Assembly: GCF_018614915.1 (NCBI RefSeq)
Contig: NZ_JAGGNU010000052.1
Coordinates: 151,480-196,584, forward strand
Direction of reading: 5' to 3'
From: Variovorax paradoxus
GTDB taxonomy: Bacteria > Pseudomonadota > Gammaproteobacteria > Burkholderiales > Burkholderiaceae_C
DNA length: 45,105 bases
Shown piece after piece: positions 32,858 through 41,478 of the stretch; position 1 is the first letter of the stretch; each line of letters opens with the position of its first letter. Under the pieces are notes generated by a model. It was given only the letters and a program-made list of their open reading frames with translations, had not been told where the DNA came from and made no database searches. A program made the position numbers and the translations under genes.

Positions 32858-34186
32858 TTAGGCTTTTGCGAGAGCGGGCCTTACCAGCACGGCCGCCGAG
32901 GTCTTGTGGGAGGCGGTATCGACCAGCACCAGCGAGCCCAGCGCACGTGATTGCGCGAAGGGCAGCACGGCCAGCGGCTGCTGCAGCGAGAGCACCACGT
33001 CGCCGATCGCGTTGGCTTCGAGCTGGTCTGCCGGCTCGGAGTCGAGGGTCGTGATGTTCACCCGATCGACGATGCGCGCCACCTTCGCCTTGACCCAGCG
33101 ATGGCCCTGCAGCGCCCAGTAGACGCGGCCTGCCACCAGCGGCTCGTCGTCGAGCCAGGCAATGGTGGCGGTGATTTCGCGCGCGGGCTCGAAAGCATCC
33201 GGCGCCAGCAGCCAGTCGCCGCGCGAGACGTCGAGCTCGCGATCGAGCACGATGCCGGCGCTGTGGCCCGCGTGCACCGTCTTCGGCTGGCGCGTATGGC
33301 TCAGTACCTGTGCCACGGTGGCGGTCTGGTTGCTCGGCAGCACGGTGACGCGCTGGCCCGGCTCGACATGGCCGCTGGCGATGCGGCCCCAGAACACGCG
33401 GCGCCCGCGAGAGGTATCGGCCGAGGCCGAGAACTTCTCGACCCATTGCACCGGAAAGGTGAAGGGCACGTCTTCGTCCTGCTGCGTCACCGGCAGATCT
33501 TCGAGCAGCTCGATCAGGCTCGGGCCCTCGTAGCCGCACCAGTTGCCGTGGCGCGAAGCCACGTTCCAGCCCTTGAGCGCCGAGATCGGCACGGTGGCCG
33601 CGACCTGCACACCGGCGGCTTCGGCAAAGCTCGCGAGCGCGCCCGAGATGCGCTCGAAGGCCAGATCGGCATCGGCGATGGCATCGAGCTTGTTGACCGC
33701 GAACACGATCGACTGCACGCGCAGCAGGTGGCACAAGAGCGTGTGGCGGCGCGTTTGCGGCAGCAGCTCGCGCCGCACCACTTCGCCGTCTTCCACTTCG
33801 GCGGCCCAGGCCAGCTTGGTGGCGTCGACCAGCACCACGGCGGCGTCGGCACTCGATGCGGCCGTGACCATGTTGCGCGTGTACTGCTCGTGGCCCGGCG
33901 CGTCGCCGATGATGAACTTGCGCCGTGCGGTCGAGAAGTAGCGATAGGCGACGTCGATGGTGATGCCCTGTTCGCGCTCGGCCGAGAGGCCGTCGGTCAG
34001 GAGCGCCAGGTCGGTCTCGCCGCCGCGCTGCACGCCGGCCAGCTGATCCTGCAGCACGGTCTTGCTGTCGACCAGCAGGCGGCCGATCAGCGTGCTCTTG
34101 CCGTCGTCCACGCTGCCGCAGGTGATGAAGCGCAGGGCCGTGCCAGTGTCGGCTTCAATCGGTTTCGGTGAAAGGGTCGCGTTCAT
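32858..34186 (-). CDS. cysN: sulfate adenylyltransferase large (GTPase) subunit
   Basis: CysN hydrolyses GTP to drive sulfate activation to APS by CysD. The 442-residue protein has G1 GSVDDGKST, G3 GDAPGHEQY and G4 NKLD, followed by EF-Tu-like beta-barrel domains. It has no C-terminal APS kinase domain, which fits direct APS reduction by the CysH encoded upstream. The ATG at 34186 is preferred; an upstream in-frame ATG at 34228 lies inside the hairpin-rich spacer. It follows cysD after 126 bp. Confidence 0.95.
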   Translation of the reverse strand: MNATLSPKPIEADTGTALRFITCGSVDDGKSTLIGRLLVDSKTVLQDQLAGVQRGGETDLALLTDGLSAEREQGITIDVAYRYFSTARRKFIIGDAPGHEQYTRNMVTAASSADAAVVLVDATKLAWAAEVEDGEVVRRELLPQTRRHTLLCHLLRVQSIVFAVNKLDAIADADLAFERISGALASFAEAAGVQVAATVPISALKGWNVASRHGNWCGYEGPSLIELLEDLPVTQQDEDVPFTFPVQWVEKFSASADTSRGRRVFWGRIASGHVEPGQRVTVLPSNQTATVAQVLSHTRQPKTVHAGHSAGIVLDRELDVSRGDWLLAPDAFEPAREITATIAWLDDEPLVAGRVYWALQGHRWVKAKVARIVDRVNITTLDSEPADQLEANAIGDVVLSLQQPLAVLPFAQSRALGSLVLVDTASHKTSAAVLVRPALAKA

Positions 34187-34312
34187 GAAGTTTCTCAAAG
34201 GCGTATCGAACTCTTGTTCCAGGGACACCGCGGAACCGGCTCCGCCGGTCCGCTGGTGTCGCCCCCGGTAGGGGGTGGGCGGCTACACGAAGTGAGCCAA
34301 CCTGGGGGCGAG
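34187..34312. repeat. hairpin-rich intergenic sequence between cysD and cysN
   Basis: This 126-bp spacer carries two strong inverted repeats: ACCGG-CTCCG-CCGGT (about 34234-34248) and CGCCCCC facing GGGGG a few bases on (about 34260-34277). A CCTGGGGG box follows. From memory, very similar GC-rich boxes recur between genes in Variovorax and other Comamonadaceae. A repeat family is therefore likely, but I could not search for copies. Confidence 0.5.
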
Positions 34313-35266
34313 CTAAAAGTAACCGTCTTTCTTGCGCTTTTCCATCGAGGCTTCGGAGGTCTTGTCGTCCATGCGCGTCGCGCCGCGCTCGCTCACTTCG
34401 GCGGCCAGCGTCTCGATCACAACGTCGGCGGCATCGGCCGCCAGGCTGTCGACCGGGCAGGTGCAGGTGATGTCGCCTACGGTGCGGAAGCGCACGTCGC
34501 GCAGCTCCACCTTCTCGCCGTCGCGCGGCGGCGTCAGCTCGGTCACCGGCACCAGCAGGCCGCGGCGCTCGACCACTTCGCGCTTGTGGGTGTAGTAGAT
34601 CGAAGGCAGGGCCACGTGCTCGCGTTCGATGTACTGCCAGACGTCGAGCTCGGTCCAGTTCGAGATCGGGAACACGCGGAAGTGTTCGCCGGGCGCGAGG
34701 CGGGTGTTGAACAAGGTCCAGAGCTCGGGCCGCTGGTCCTTGGGTTGCCATTGGCCGAAGGCGTCGCGGTGCGAAAAGATGCGCTCCTTGGCGCGGGCCT
34801 TCTCCTCGTCGCGGCGCGCGCCGCCGATCAGCGCGTCGAAGCGGAATTCTTCGATCGCCTCGAGCAGCGTGACCGACTGGTGCACGTTGCGCGATTCGCC
34901 CGGATGGGCAAGGCGCACGGTGCCGCGCGCCATGGAGTCTTCGACGCTGCGCACGATCAGCTCGGCGCCCAGCTCCTGCGCGCGATGGTCGCGGAAGGCC
35001 GTCACTTCGGAGAAGTTGTGGCCGGTGTCGATCATCAGCAGCGGGTAGGGAATACGGCCGGCGCCGAAGGCTTTTTCGGCGCACTTGAGCAGCACCAGCG
35101 AATCCTTGCCGCCCGAGAACAGCAGTGTCGGGCGCTCGAAGGAGGCCGCGACTTCGCGCAGGATGAAGATGGTTTCTTCTTCCAGTGCGTCGAGCTGTGC
35201 GTTCGACAGGCGCTCGGGCAGGTGCGTGCCTTGCAGCAGCAGGTCGTATTCGGTGCGGGCGTTCAT
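34313..35266 (-). CDS. cysD: sulfate adenylyltransferase small subunit
   Basis: CysD is the ATP pyrophosphatase subunit that makes APS from sulfate and ATP together with CysN. The 317-residue protein has the PP-loop LFSGGKDSLVLLKCAEKAF, GGARRDEEKARAKER, and the C-terminal ERGATRMDDKTSEASMEKRKKDGYF typical of the family. It lies 34 bp after cysH on the same strand. Confidence 0.96.
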   Translation of the reverse strand: MNARTEYDLLLQGTHLPERLSNAQLDALEEETIFILREVAASFERPTLLFSGGKDSLVLLKCAEKAFGAGRIPYPLLMIDTGHNFSEVTAFRDHRAQELGAELIVRSVEDSMARGTVRLAHPGESRNVHQSVTLLEAIEEFRFDALIGGARRDEEKARAKERIFSHRDAFGQWQPKDQRPELWTLFNTRLAPGEHFRVFPISNWTELDVWQYIEREHVALPSIYYTHKREVVERRGLLVPVTELTPPRDGEKVELRDVRFRTVGDITCTCPVDSLAADAADVVIETLAAEVSERGATRMDDKTSEASMEKRKKDGYF

Positions 35267-35300
35267 GAGGAGGGTTCGGAAATCAAAAAAAAAAGCAGGT

Positions 35301-36044
35301 TCAGGCGATGGCGCGAATCGGAATCACCGACGAGGCGGCGCCGTCCACATGCAGGCCGCATTCCTTGGCGCTTTCCTGCTCCCACCACCAGCGGCCCGAG
35401 CGGAAGTCTTCGCCCAGTGTCACGGCGCGGGTGCATGGCGCGCAGCCGATGCTGGGATAGAACTGGTCGTGCAGCGGGTTGTAGGGCACCTGGTGCGTGG
35501 CGATGTAGTGCCAGACGTCGCCCCAGCTCCAGTTCGCGAGCGGGTTGATCTTGACGCGCTCGGCCTGCTCTTCGATGAGCTCGACCTCGGCGCGCGCGCC
35601 GGACTGCTCGCGCCGGAGGCCGGTGATCCAGCCGCGCTTGCCGGCGAGCGCGCGTTCCAGCGGCTCCATCTTGCGGATGTGACAGCAGGCCTTGCGCAGT
35701 TCCAGGCTGCGATACATCGCTTCCTCGCCGTTCTCGGCCACGAAGGCGGCGGCTGCTTCTGCGACCGGCCGATAGATCTCGACCTCGCGCCCGTAGTGCG
35801 ACTGCAGGCGCTGCAGCAGATCGAGCGTTTCGGCGTGCAGCTTGCCCGTTTCGAGCACGAAGATGCCGGACTGCACGTGAAAGCGATGCAGCAGGTCGGT
35901 CACCACCATGTCCTCGGCCCCCAGGCTCGAAGCTTGCGTGATCGGCGCGAACTCCTGCGCCGCGCGGCGCAGCAGCGCCACGCTTTCAGCGAGCTTGTCC
36001 TCGAAATCGGGGGAGGGCTTGGCGTACAGCGAGACGGCGTTCAT
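35301..36044 (-). CDS. cysH: adenylyl-sulfate (APS) reductase
   Basis: This enzyme reduces activated sulfate to sulfite. The 247-residue protein carries the four iron-sulfur Cys of APS reductases (C120-C121 and C201-x2-C204) and the catalytic ECGLH (C229). PAPS-specific enzymes lack the CC and CxxC pairs, so APS is the likely substrate. The substrate motifs SLGAEDMV and TGLRREQS are present. It starts 5 bp after the DUF934 gene and is followed by cysD. Confidence 0.94.
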   Translation of the reverse strand: MNAVSLYAKPSPDFEDKLAESVALLRRAAQEFAPITQASSLGAEDMVVTDLLHRFHVQSGIFVLETGKLHAETLDLLQRLQSHYGREVEIYRPVAEAAAAFVAENGEEAMYRSLELRKACCHIRKMEPLERALAGKRGWITGLRREQSGARAEVELIEEQAERVKINPLANWSWGDVWHYIATHQVPYNPLHDQFYPSIGCAPCTRAVTLGEDFRSGRWWWEQESAKECGLHVDGAASSVIPIRAIA

Positions 36045-36049
36045 GCGTG

Positions 36050-36448
36050 TCAGGCGGTTTCGCGCTTGAAGAGCGGCGCGGTCTGCACCGCATCGCCCTG
36101 GTAGAAGGCCGAGAAGCGATCGAACTGGCGCTGCGCGGCGGAGGCATCGACGCCTTCCTTGAGCACCGCGCTCGAGAAACCGGTGCGTTCCATCTGCACC
36201 AGTTGGTCGATCAGAACGTCCCCGGTGGCGCGGATGTCGCCCTTGAAGCCCAGCCGGCGGCGCAGCAGGAAGGCCTGGCTGTAGGCGCGGCCATCGGTGA
36301 ACTTCGGGAAGTTCAGGTCGATGCGGTCCACGTCGTCGAGGCAGACCTCGATGGCCAGCGGGTCGGCGTCGTTGGGCAGCTGCAGCACGTTCGGCTCGCC
36401 GTCGTCGACGTGCTCTTCGGCGGAGAGCAGTTTCAGGGTCTTGTTCAT
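36050..36448 (-). CDS. DUF934 domain protein of the sulfate assimilation operon
   Basis: A 132-residue protein of the DUF934 family, found between sulfite reductase and cysH in many proteobacteria. The family core is RIDLNFPKFTDGRAYSQAFLLRRRLGFKGDIRATGDVLIDQLVQMERTGF, seen here in full around residues 42-92. Its biochemical role is not established; conserved linkage suggests an accessory role in sulfite reduction. It ends 5 bp before the cysH start. Confidence 0.9.
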   Translation of the reverse strand: MNKTLKLLSAEEHVDDGEPNVLQLPNDADPLAIEVCLDDVDRIDLNFPKFTDGRAYSQAFLLRRRLGFKGDIRATGDVLIDQLVQMERTGFSSAVLKEGVDASAAQRQFDRFSAFYQGDAVQTAPLFKRETA

Positions 36449-36530
36449 AGGGCCCCCACGCTCGGCACTGTCGTGTCCTCGCTGCCCCCCAGGGGGGCGC
36501 GAGCTTGCTTGAAGCGGTTCTGCGCTGCGC
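36449..36530. repeat. GC hairpin spacer between cysI and DUF934
   Basis: An 82-bp spacer with a strong inverted repeat, CCCCCC facing GGGGGG around 36485-36498 (GCCCCCCAGGGGGGC). It is the second hairpin-bearing spacer in this operon. From memory, similar boxes recur in Comamonadaceae. It lacks a T-run, so it is not a standard terminator. Confidence 0.5.
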
Positions 36531-38309
36531 TCATGCCGCTTCCTCCACCTTGAAGCGCGCGCCATTGGCAGCGGCCTTGAAAGGCTCGATGCCGACGCGG
36601 CGCAGGGCGTCGATGAAGGTTTCGCCGGCTTCGCGCGTATCGCGGTAGGTGTTGAGCACGGCCTCGATCACGTCCGGCACCTCGGCCGCCGAGAAGGAGG
36701 GGCCGACCACCTTGCCCGGCTGCGCCGCGCCCGACAGCGCCGAGCCGTCGGAGCCGCCCAGCGTGACCTGGTACCACTCCTTGCCGTCCTTGTCGACGCC
36801 GAGGATGCCGATGTGGCCGCTGTGATGGTGGCCGCAGGAGTTGATGCAGCCGCTGATGTGCAGGTCGATCTCGCCCAGGTCGTCGAGTTCGTCGAGATCC
36901 TGGTAGCGCTCGGTGATGGCTTCGGCAATCGGGATCGAGCGTGCATTGGCCAGCGCGCAGAAGTCGCCGCCGGGGCAGGCGATCATGTCGGTCAGCAGGT
37001 GCACGTTGGCGCTGGCGAAGCCGGCCTCGCGCGCGCAGAGCCACAGCGCATGCAGGTCTTCGGCATGGACCCAGGGCAGGAGCAGGTTCTGGTCGTGCGT
37101 GACGCGCGCCTCGCCGGCGCTGAAGCGATCGGCCAGCCGCGCGGCGGTGTCGAGCTGCTCGGCCGAGGCGTCGCCGGGTGCCTGCCCGATCCGCTTGAAC
37201 GAGAGCGTCACGGCACGCAGCGCCGGGTTCTGGTGCGGCGCCACGTTGCGCTGCAGCCAGCGCGCGAACATCACGTCGTCGGCTGCATGTGCGCGCAGCT
37301 CGGCGTCGGTCTGCTCGGCACTCTGGAACACGCGGGTGGCGAGCTGCGGCGGCACGAAGGAGGCGGCCACGCGGTCGTATTCGGCCTGCGTGATGGTGTG
37401 CGGCGCGCCGTCGTGCTCGACGATCTGCTTGTACTCGGCCTCGACGTCGTCGATGTAGCGCTGGCCTTCGGCCTTCACGAGGATCTTGATGCGCGCCTTG
37501 TAGATGTTGTCGCGCCGGCCGTAGCGGTTGTAGACCCGAACCACGGCCTCGAGGTAGTTCATGATCTGGTTCCACGGCAGGAACTCGCGCAGCACGGTGC
37601 CGATGATCGGCGTGCGGCCCATGCCGCCGCCCACCTGCACGCGGAAGCCCAGTTCGCCGGCTTCGTTCTTCACCAGCTTGAGGCCCACGTCGTGCCAGCC
37701 GGTGGCGGCGCGGTCTTCGGCCGCGCCGGTGATGGCGATCTTGAACTTGCGCGGCAGGAAGGCGAACTCGGGGTGCAGCGTGCTCCACTGCCGCATGATC
37801 TCGGCGAAGGGCCGCGGATCGGCCACCTCGTCGATCGCGACGCCGGCGCGCTCGTCGCTCGTGATGTTGCGGATGCAGTTGCCGCTGGTCTGGATGCCGT
37901 GCATGTCGACCGAAGCCAGCAGGTCCATCACGTCGGCCGACCTGGCCAGCGGAATCCAGTTGTACTGCACGTTCTGGCGCGTCGTGAAGTGGCCGTAGTG
38001 CGTGGGCAGCTTGTGCGTGCCGAGCTTGCCCTGGGTCTTCAGCGCGGTCTTGTAGACCTCGGCTTCGGGCTCGTCGTACTCGCGCGCGATGCGGGCCAGC
38101 ACGCGCAGCTGGGCGCTCGAGAGCTCGCCGTAGGGCACCGCCACACGCAGCATCGGCGCGTAGCGCTGCACGTACCAGCCGTTCTGCAGCCGCAGCGGCC
38201 GGAATTCGTCCTCGGAAAGTTTGCCGGCTTGCCAGCGCTCGAGCTGGTCGCGGAATTGCGCAGCACGCATGTGCACGAACTGGCGGTCGAAATCTGTGTA
38301 TTGGTACAT
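36531..38309 (-). CDS. cysI: sulfite reductase hemoprotein (nitrite/sulfite reductase family)
   Basis: A siroheme/4Fe-4S enzyme that reduces sulfite to sulfide with six electrons. The 592-residue protein has two ferredoxin-like and two siroheme domains. The cluster Cys are C445, C451, C488 and C492 (CPGGDFC and GCINSCGHHH). The siroheme site includes THYGHFTTRQNVQYNW near residue 103. There is no flavoprotein partner gene cysJ nearby, but a ferredoxin and its reductase lie at the end of the same array, so a ferredoxin-fed enzyme is likely. It is the first gene of the sulfate operon. Confidence 0.93.
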   Translation of the reverse strand: MYQYTDFDRQFVHMRAAQFRDQLERWQAGKLSEDEFRPLRLQNGWYVQRYAPMLRVAVPYGELSSAQLRVLARIAREYDEPEAEVYKTALKTQGKLGTHKLPTHYGHFTTRQNVQYNWIPLARSADVMDLLASVDMHGIQTSGNCIRNITSDERAGVAIDEVADPRPFAEIMRQWSTLHPEFAFLPRKFKIAITGAAEDRAATGWHDVGLKLVKNEAGELGFRVQVGGGMGRTPIIGTVLREFLPWNQIMNYLEAVVRVYNRYGRRDNIYKARIKILVKAEGQRYIDDVEAEYKQIVEHDGAPHTITQAEYDRVAASFVPPQLATRVFQSAEQTDAELRAHAADDVMFARWLQRNVAPHQNPALRAVTLSFKRIGQAPGDASAEQLDTAARLADRFSAGEARVTHDQNLLLPWVHAEDLHALWLCAREAGFASANVHLLTDMIACPGGDFCALANARSIPIAEAITERYQDLDELDDLGEIDLHISGCINSCGHHHSGHIGILGVDKDGKEWYQVTLGGSDGSALSGAAQPGKVVGPSFSAAEVPDVIEAVLNTYRDTREAGETFIDALRRVGIEPFKAAANGARFKVEEAA

Positions 38310-38677
38310 CGTGTGTCAGTTGCTGGAAGGCGGTGCGTCCACGGCCCGTCAACGTGAGCCGGGGAATGTAAAAGCGCGCCTTATGGAAACAAACTATTTT
38401 TTGGTTCGCGCTTTATGCGGATAAGCTTATTCGCCAGTCCCCATGCGGGTTTCCGGGCGATGCAATGCTTATTTGGGATAAGGCCGGCGCGGGATTCGCG
38501 CGTCGAACACAGGTCGATTCTAGGAAGGGATGCCGCGGGCTGCTTGCCCACGCGCTGACCACCGCTTTGCCCTAGGCCGGCTGCGCAGCGCGCCTACACC
38601 GAGCTCGGTTCAAGACAAGTTGGAATAGCGCCCCGAGGGCGGCGTGGTGCCGCCGCTTCCATTTCGAGGAGAACGCC
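38310..38677. promoter_or_regulatory. sulfate operon control region (368 bp)
   Basis: No gene lies in this region between the divergent cysI and DUF883-type genes. It holds an 8-bp inverted repeat AAAGCGCG/CGCGCTTT (38371-38378, 38407-38414), the perfect palindrome ATAAGCTTAT (38421-38430), and CTTAT-TTGGG-ATAAG (38468-38482). The word GGATAAG occurs in both of the latter. These are candidate sites for a CysB-type LysR regulator. The -10 and -35 boxes were not fixed. Confidence 0.5.
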
Positions 38678-39040
38678 ATGGAGTCCAACAACTTGAGAAC
38701 CCCTTCCCGGTTTACCGAGGATGCCGAAACGATGGGCGGCGAGGCGCTGCTCGCCGCGCAAGGCTATGCCCAGGGGAGCGGGCGAACCGGCAGCGACGCC
38801 GCGGCATCGATCCGTGCCGATGCCGAAGAGGCGGCGGACACCGGCCGCACCTACGCCAAGGACGCGGTGAACGCGACGGGCAGGAAGCTGCGGGATTTCA
38901 GGGGCCGGCTCGACGACGCGAAGGCAAGCTGCGCGCGCTACGTCGCCGATCAACCGGTGCGCTCGACGCTGGTGGCGGCGGCCGCAGGCGCATTGCTCAC
39001 CACGTTGCTGCTGTCGCTCGTGCGAGGCAGAGGCCGCTAG
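38678..39040 (+). CDS. DUF883 / ElaB-YqjD-like membrane-anchored protein
   Basis: A 120-residue protein with an alanine-rich amphipathic helical body and a C-terminal membrane segment with small residues (STLVAAAAGALLTTLLLSLV) ending in RGRGR. This is the layout of ElaB/YqjD proteins, which E. coli makes in stationary phase and which can tether ribosomes to the membrane. GAGGAG lies 7 nt before the ATG. Sequence similarity outside the general layout is modest. It converges on the MFS gene with 8 bp between them. Confidence 0.8.
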   Translation: MESNNLRTPSRFTEDAETMGGEALLAAQGYAQGSGRTGSDAAASIRADAEEAADTGRTYAKDAVNATGRKLRDFRGRLDDAKASCARYVADQPVRSTLVAAAAGALLTTLLLSLVRGRGR

Positions 39041-39048
39041 AAGAGGGT

Positions 39049-40668
39049 CTAGGAGGGCGTGCCGCGCCCGGCGGCGAAGGTGTCCTGGATATCTTCCAGC
39101 CCGCGCCCGCGCGTCTCGATGCCGCTTCGGACCAGCATCAGCGCGGCCACCGCCATCGGCATAGCGATCAGCAGCGCGGACGCGGTGAAGTGGCCGAAGA
39201 CGCCGAGCACGCCGAAGCCCGCGCCGAGGATGCCGCCGAACTTGGAACTGGCCGCGATCACGCCCGAGCCCGTGCCGCGCAGGTGCACCGGATAGATCTC
39301 CGCGGCATAGGGAATAAGCATCGCGATCACGCCGCTCGAGCTCACGAGCAGCAGCGCGGTGGTCAGCACCATCGCGAGCGTCGACCGCACCTGGGCCAGG
39401 CCGAGGCCGAAGAACACCAGCAAGGTCGCGGTGGTGAGCGCGATGAACAGCACCAGCGCCTTGATGCTGCTCCAGCGGTGGTAGAGCCAGATCACGATCG
39501 CGATGCCGGGCAGGGCCAGCAAGGCCGAGCGCGCGAGCAGGGCGCTCGCGGCCGTCGGGTCCATGCCCATGCTGCCGAGGTTGGTCGGCAGCCACAGCAG
39601 GAAGCCGAAGTTCACCAGTCCCCAGGCCACGCCGCAGACGATCAAGCCCCAGGTGATGCGCGCATGGCTGCCGCGCAGCAGTTGCGCGATGCCGCCGGGC
39701 GGCGGCTCCTGCTCGGCGATGACAGCGGCGGCCGATGCGCTCGCGTTCGCCGCCGTCGCGCCTGCGCCGGCGAAGCGCGCAAGCACGGCGCGGGCCTCGT
39801 CGGCGAGCCCGGCGTTCGACAGGAAGCGGGGCGATTCCGGGATGTAGCGCCCGAGGAAGACGATCACCAGGCCGGTCGGCAGCCCCAGCAGCCACAACGC
39901 GCGCCAGCTGAACTCCGGCACCAGCAGCGCGGCCGAGCCGGCCGCGAGCAGGTAGCCGGCCGAGGTGCCGACGCCGCCCAGCGCGACCAGCAGCCAGCCG
40001 CGGTGGGCTGCCGGCACGGTCTCCGCCATCAGCGTGAAGGTGATCGGCAACAGGCCGCCGGCCGAGGCGCCCATCAGGAAGCACATCGCCAGGTTCCAGC
40101 CGAAGCTAGGCATGGCTCCGCAGATCGCCGTGCCGATGAACATCAGCGCCGACAGCAGGATCGCCGCGCGCCGGCCGAAGATATCGGCCATGCGGCCCCA
40201 GAGCACCGAGCCCACCGTCGTGCCCGTGAGCGCCACCAGCGCCAGGACGCCGGCGGTCTGCTTGCTGATCTCGTACTCGGTGGTCATCCCCGGCATCACG
40301 AAGCCCAGCGTGGCCGGCTTCAGCACGTCGACCGCCAGCGCGATCACCAGCACGATGACCAGCTTCCAGTGCTCGCGGTTCAGCGGCACGCCGTCGGCCA
40401 CGTGGAACTGCAGGTGGCTGTCGCCGTGCAGGCTCTTTTGCATCTGCGCGATGCGCGGCATCAGGCCGTACATGGCGAGCAGCACGCCGAGCGGGATCAG
40501 CGCCATGCCGGTCAGCATGGTGGCGTCCATCTCCATGCCGACCATCTGGTAGCCGGTGTGCCGGCCCATCATGAACATCGGCACGTGGGCGAGCACGCCG
40601 CCGATGATGGCGATGCAGCCGATCCAGAAGGCAATGGGGTGGTGGAAGGAGAAGTTCTGGGCTTTCAT
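39049..40668 (-). CDS. MFS transporter with extra N-terminal membrane domain
   Basis: A 539-residue major facilitator protein. The 12-segment core begins at about residue 102 and shows the loop motif GRMADIFGRRAAIL and PESPRFL, both usual in sugar/organic-acid type MFS proteins. In front lies an extra region of about 100 residues with two membrane segments (FWIGCIAIIGGVLAHVPMF and LTGMALIPLGVLLAMYGLMP) and several Met and His residues (MFMMGRHTGYQMVGMEMD). The substrate is unknown. It lies 23 bp after the extensin-family gene. Confidence 0.88.
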   Translation of the reverse strand: MKAQNFSFHHPIAFWIGCIAIIGGVLAHVPMFMMGRHTGYQMVGMEMDATMLTGMALIPLGVLLAMYGLMPRIAQMQKSLHGDSHLQFHVADGVPLNREHWKLVIVLVIALAVDVLKPATLGFVMPGMTTEYEISKQTAGVLALVALTGTTVGSVLWGRMADIFGRRAAILLSALMFIGTAICGAMPSFGWNLAMCFLMGASAGGLLPITFTLMAETVPAAHRGWLLVALGGVGTSAGYLLAAGSAALLVPEFSWRALWLLGLPTGLVIVFLGRYIPESPRFLSNAGLADEARAVLARFAGAGATAANASASAAAVIAEQEPPPGGIAQLLRGSHARITWGLIVCGVAWGLVNFGFLLWLPTNLGSMGMDPTAASALLARSALLALPGIAIVIWLYHRWSSIKALVLFIALTTATLLVFFGLGLAQVRSTLAMVLTTALLLVSSSGVIAMLIPYAAEIYPVHLRGTGSGVIAASSKFGGILGAGFGVLGVFGHFTASALLIAMPMAVAALMLVRSGIETRGRGLEDIQDTFAAGRGTPS

Positions 40669-40691
40669 GCGCTGTCTTTCGGCCAGCGATG

Positions 40692-41450
40692 TTAGCGACA
40701 GATACCCCAGCCACCGACCTCGAGATGGAAGTGATCGGCATGCACCGCGTTGTAGTCGGGCCCGAGCACGCCGTCGAAGAAGCGGCAGGCGCCGGTGTGC
40801 GCATCGCGAAGAAAGAGCGCCTCCGCATCGTCACCGCCCCAGCGGCGCCGCACCGTGATGCGCAGTCCGCCGCTTGGCGTGAAGCCGCTGATGTCGAACG
40901 CATCCGCGGTCGCATGGCGGCTGCGGCGACTGCCCGGCGGCGTGCCTTCGCCGGTGTTGACGTTGCGGCATGCATAGCTGCCCAGGTGATCGAGCGAAAC
41001 CAGCGGCGCACCGAGATGGCGTTCGGCCGCCGGCTGCAGCGCGTGCCGTTCCCACATCGCGAAGGAAAGCGCCGCACCACAGCTGAGCACCAACGGCGAG
41101 CCCAGTGCCAGGCTGTGGCCCCGACGCACGCGAACAGCGTTCTCGAAGCCGCAGCCGGCGCCGGTGACCCGATCGGGTACCGCCTCGTGCGGTAGCCCGG
41201 CCCGCGCGAGCGCCGCCATACAGCGCACGGGATCGGTGCGGGCGCGACGCAGCTTGAAGCCGGTGAGCAGGTTCGGTGGCGCGGCGGCATCGAGCGGCGC
41301 CCAGGGATTCCAGCGTTCCGGAATGGAGACGAGCCCGCTCCATAGTGCGTAGGCCGACGAAAGCACCGCGGCAGCAAGCAGTGCCCAGGCCAGGCGCCCG
41401 ATCCAGCGGCGACGGCGTTGCTGTGAAGGCGCGGGCGAAGAAGTCGGCAC
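40692..41450 (-). CDS. extensin-family protein (M15-like fold)
   Basis: A 252-residue protein with one N-terminal membrane anchor (about 19-42) and a periplasmic extensin-family domain. The metal-site style motifs RHATADAFDISGF and HADHFHLEVG resemble those of M15 D,D-peptidases, so a role in peptidoglycan cleavage is possible. Four or more Cys (for example GCGF, SCGA, YACRN, GICR) may form disulfides in the periplasm. The start is a GTG with a weak ribosome site. Function is inferred from the fold only. Confidence 0.85.
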   Translation of the reverse strand: MPTSSPAPSQQRRRRWIGRLAWALLAAAVLSSAYALWSGLVSIPERWNPWAPLDAAAPPNLLTGFKLRRARTDPVRCMAALARAGLPHEAVPDRVTGAGCGFENAVRVRRGHSLALGSPLVLSCGAALSFAMWERHALQPAAERHLGAPLVSLDHLGSYACRNVNTGEGTPPGSRRSRHATADAFDISGFTPSGGLRITVRRRWGGDDAEALFLRDAHTGACRFFDGVLGPDYNAVHADHFHLEVGGWGICR

Positions 41451-41478
41451 GTCGCCGAAGTCTAGGCCGTCGGCGACC

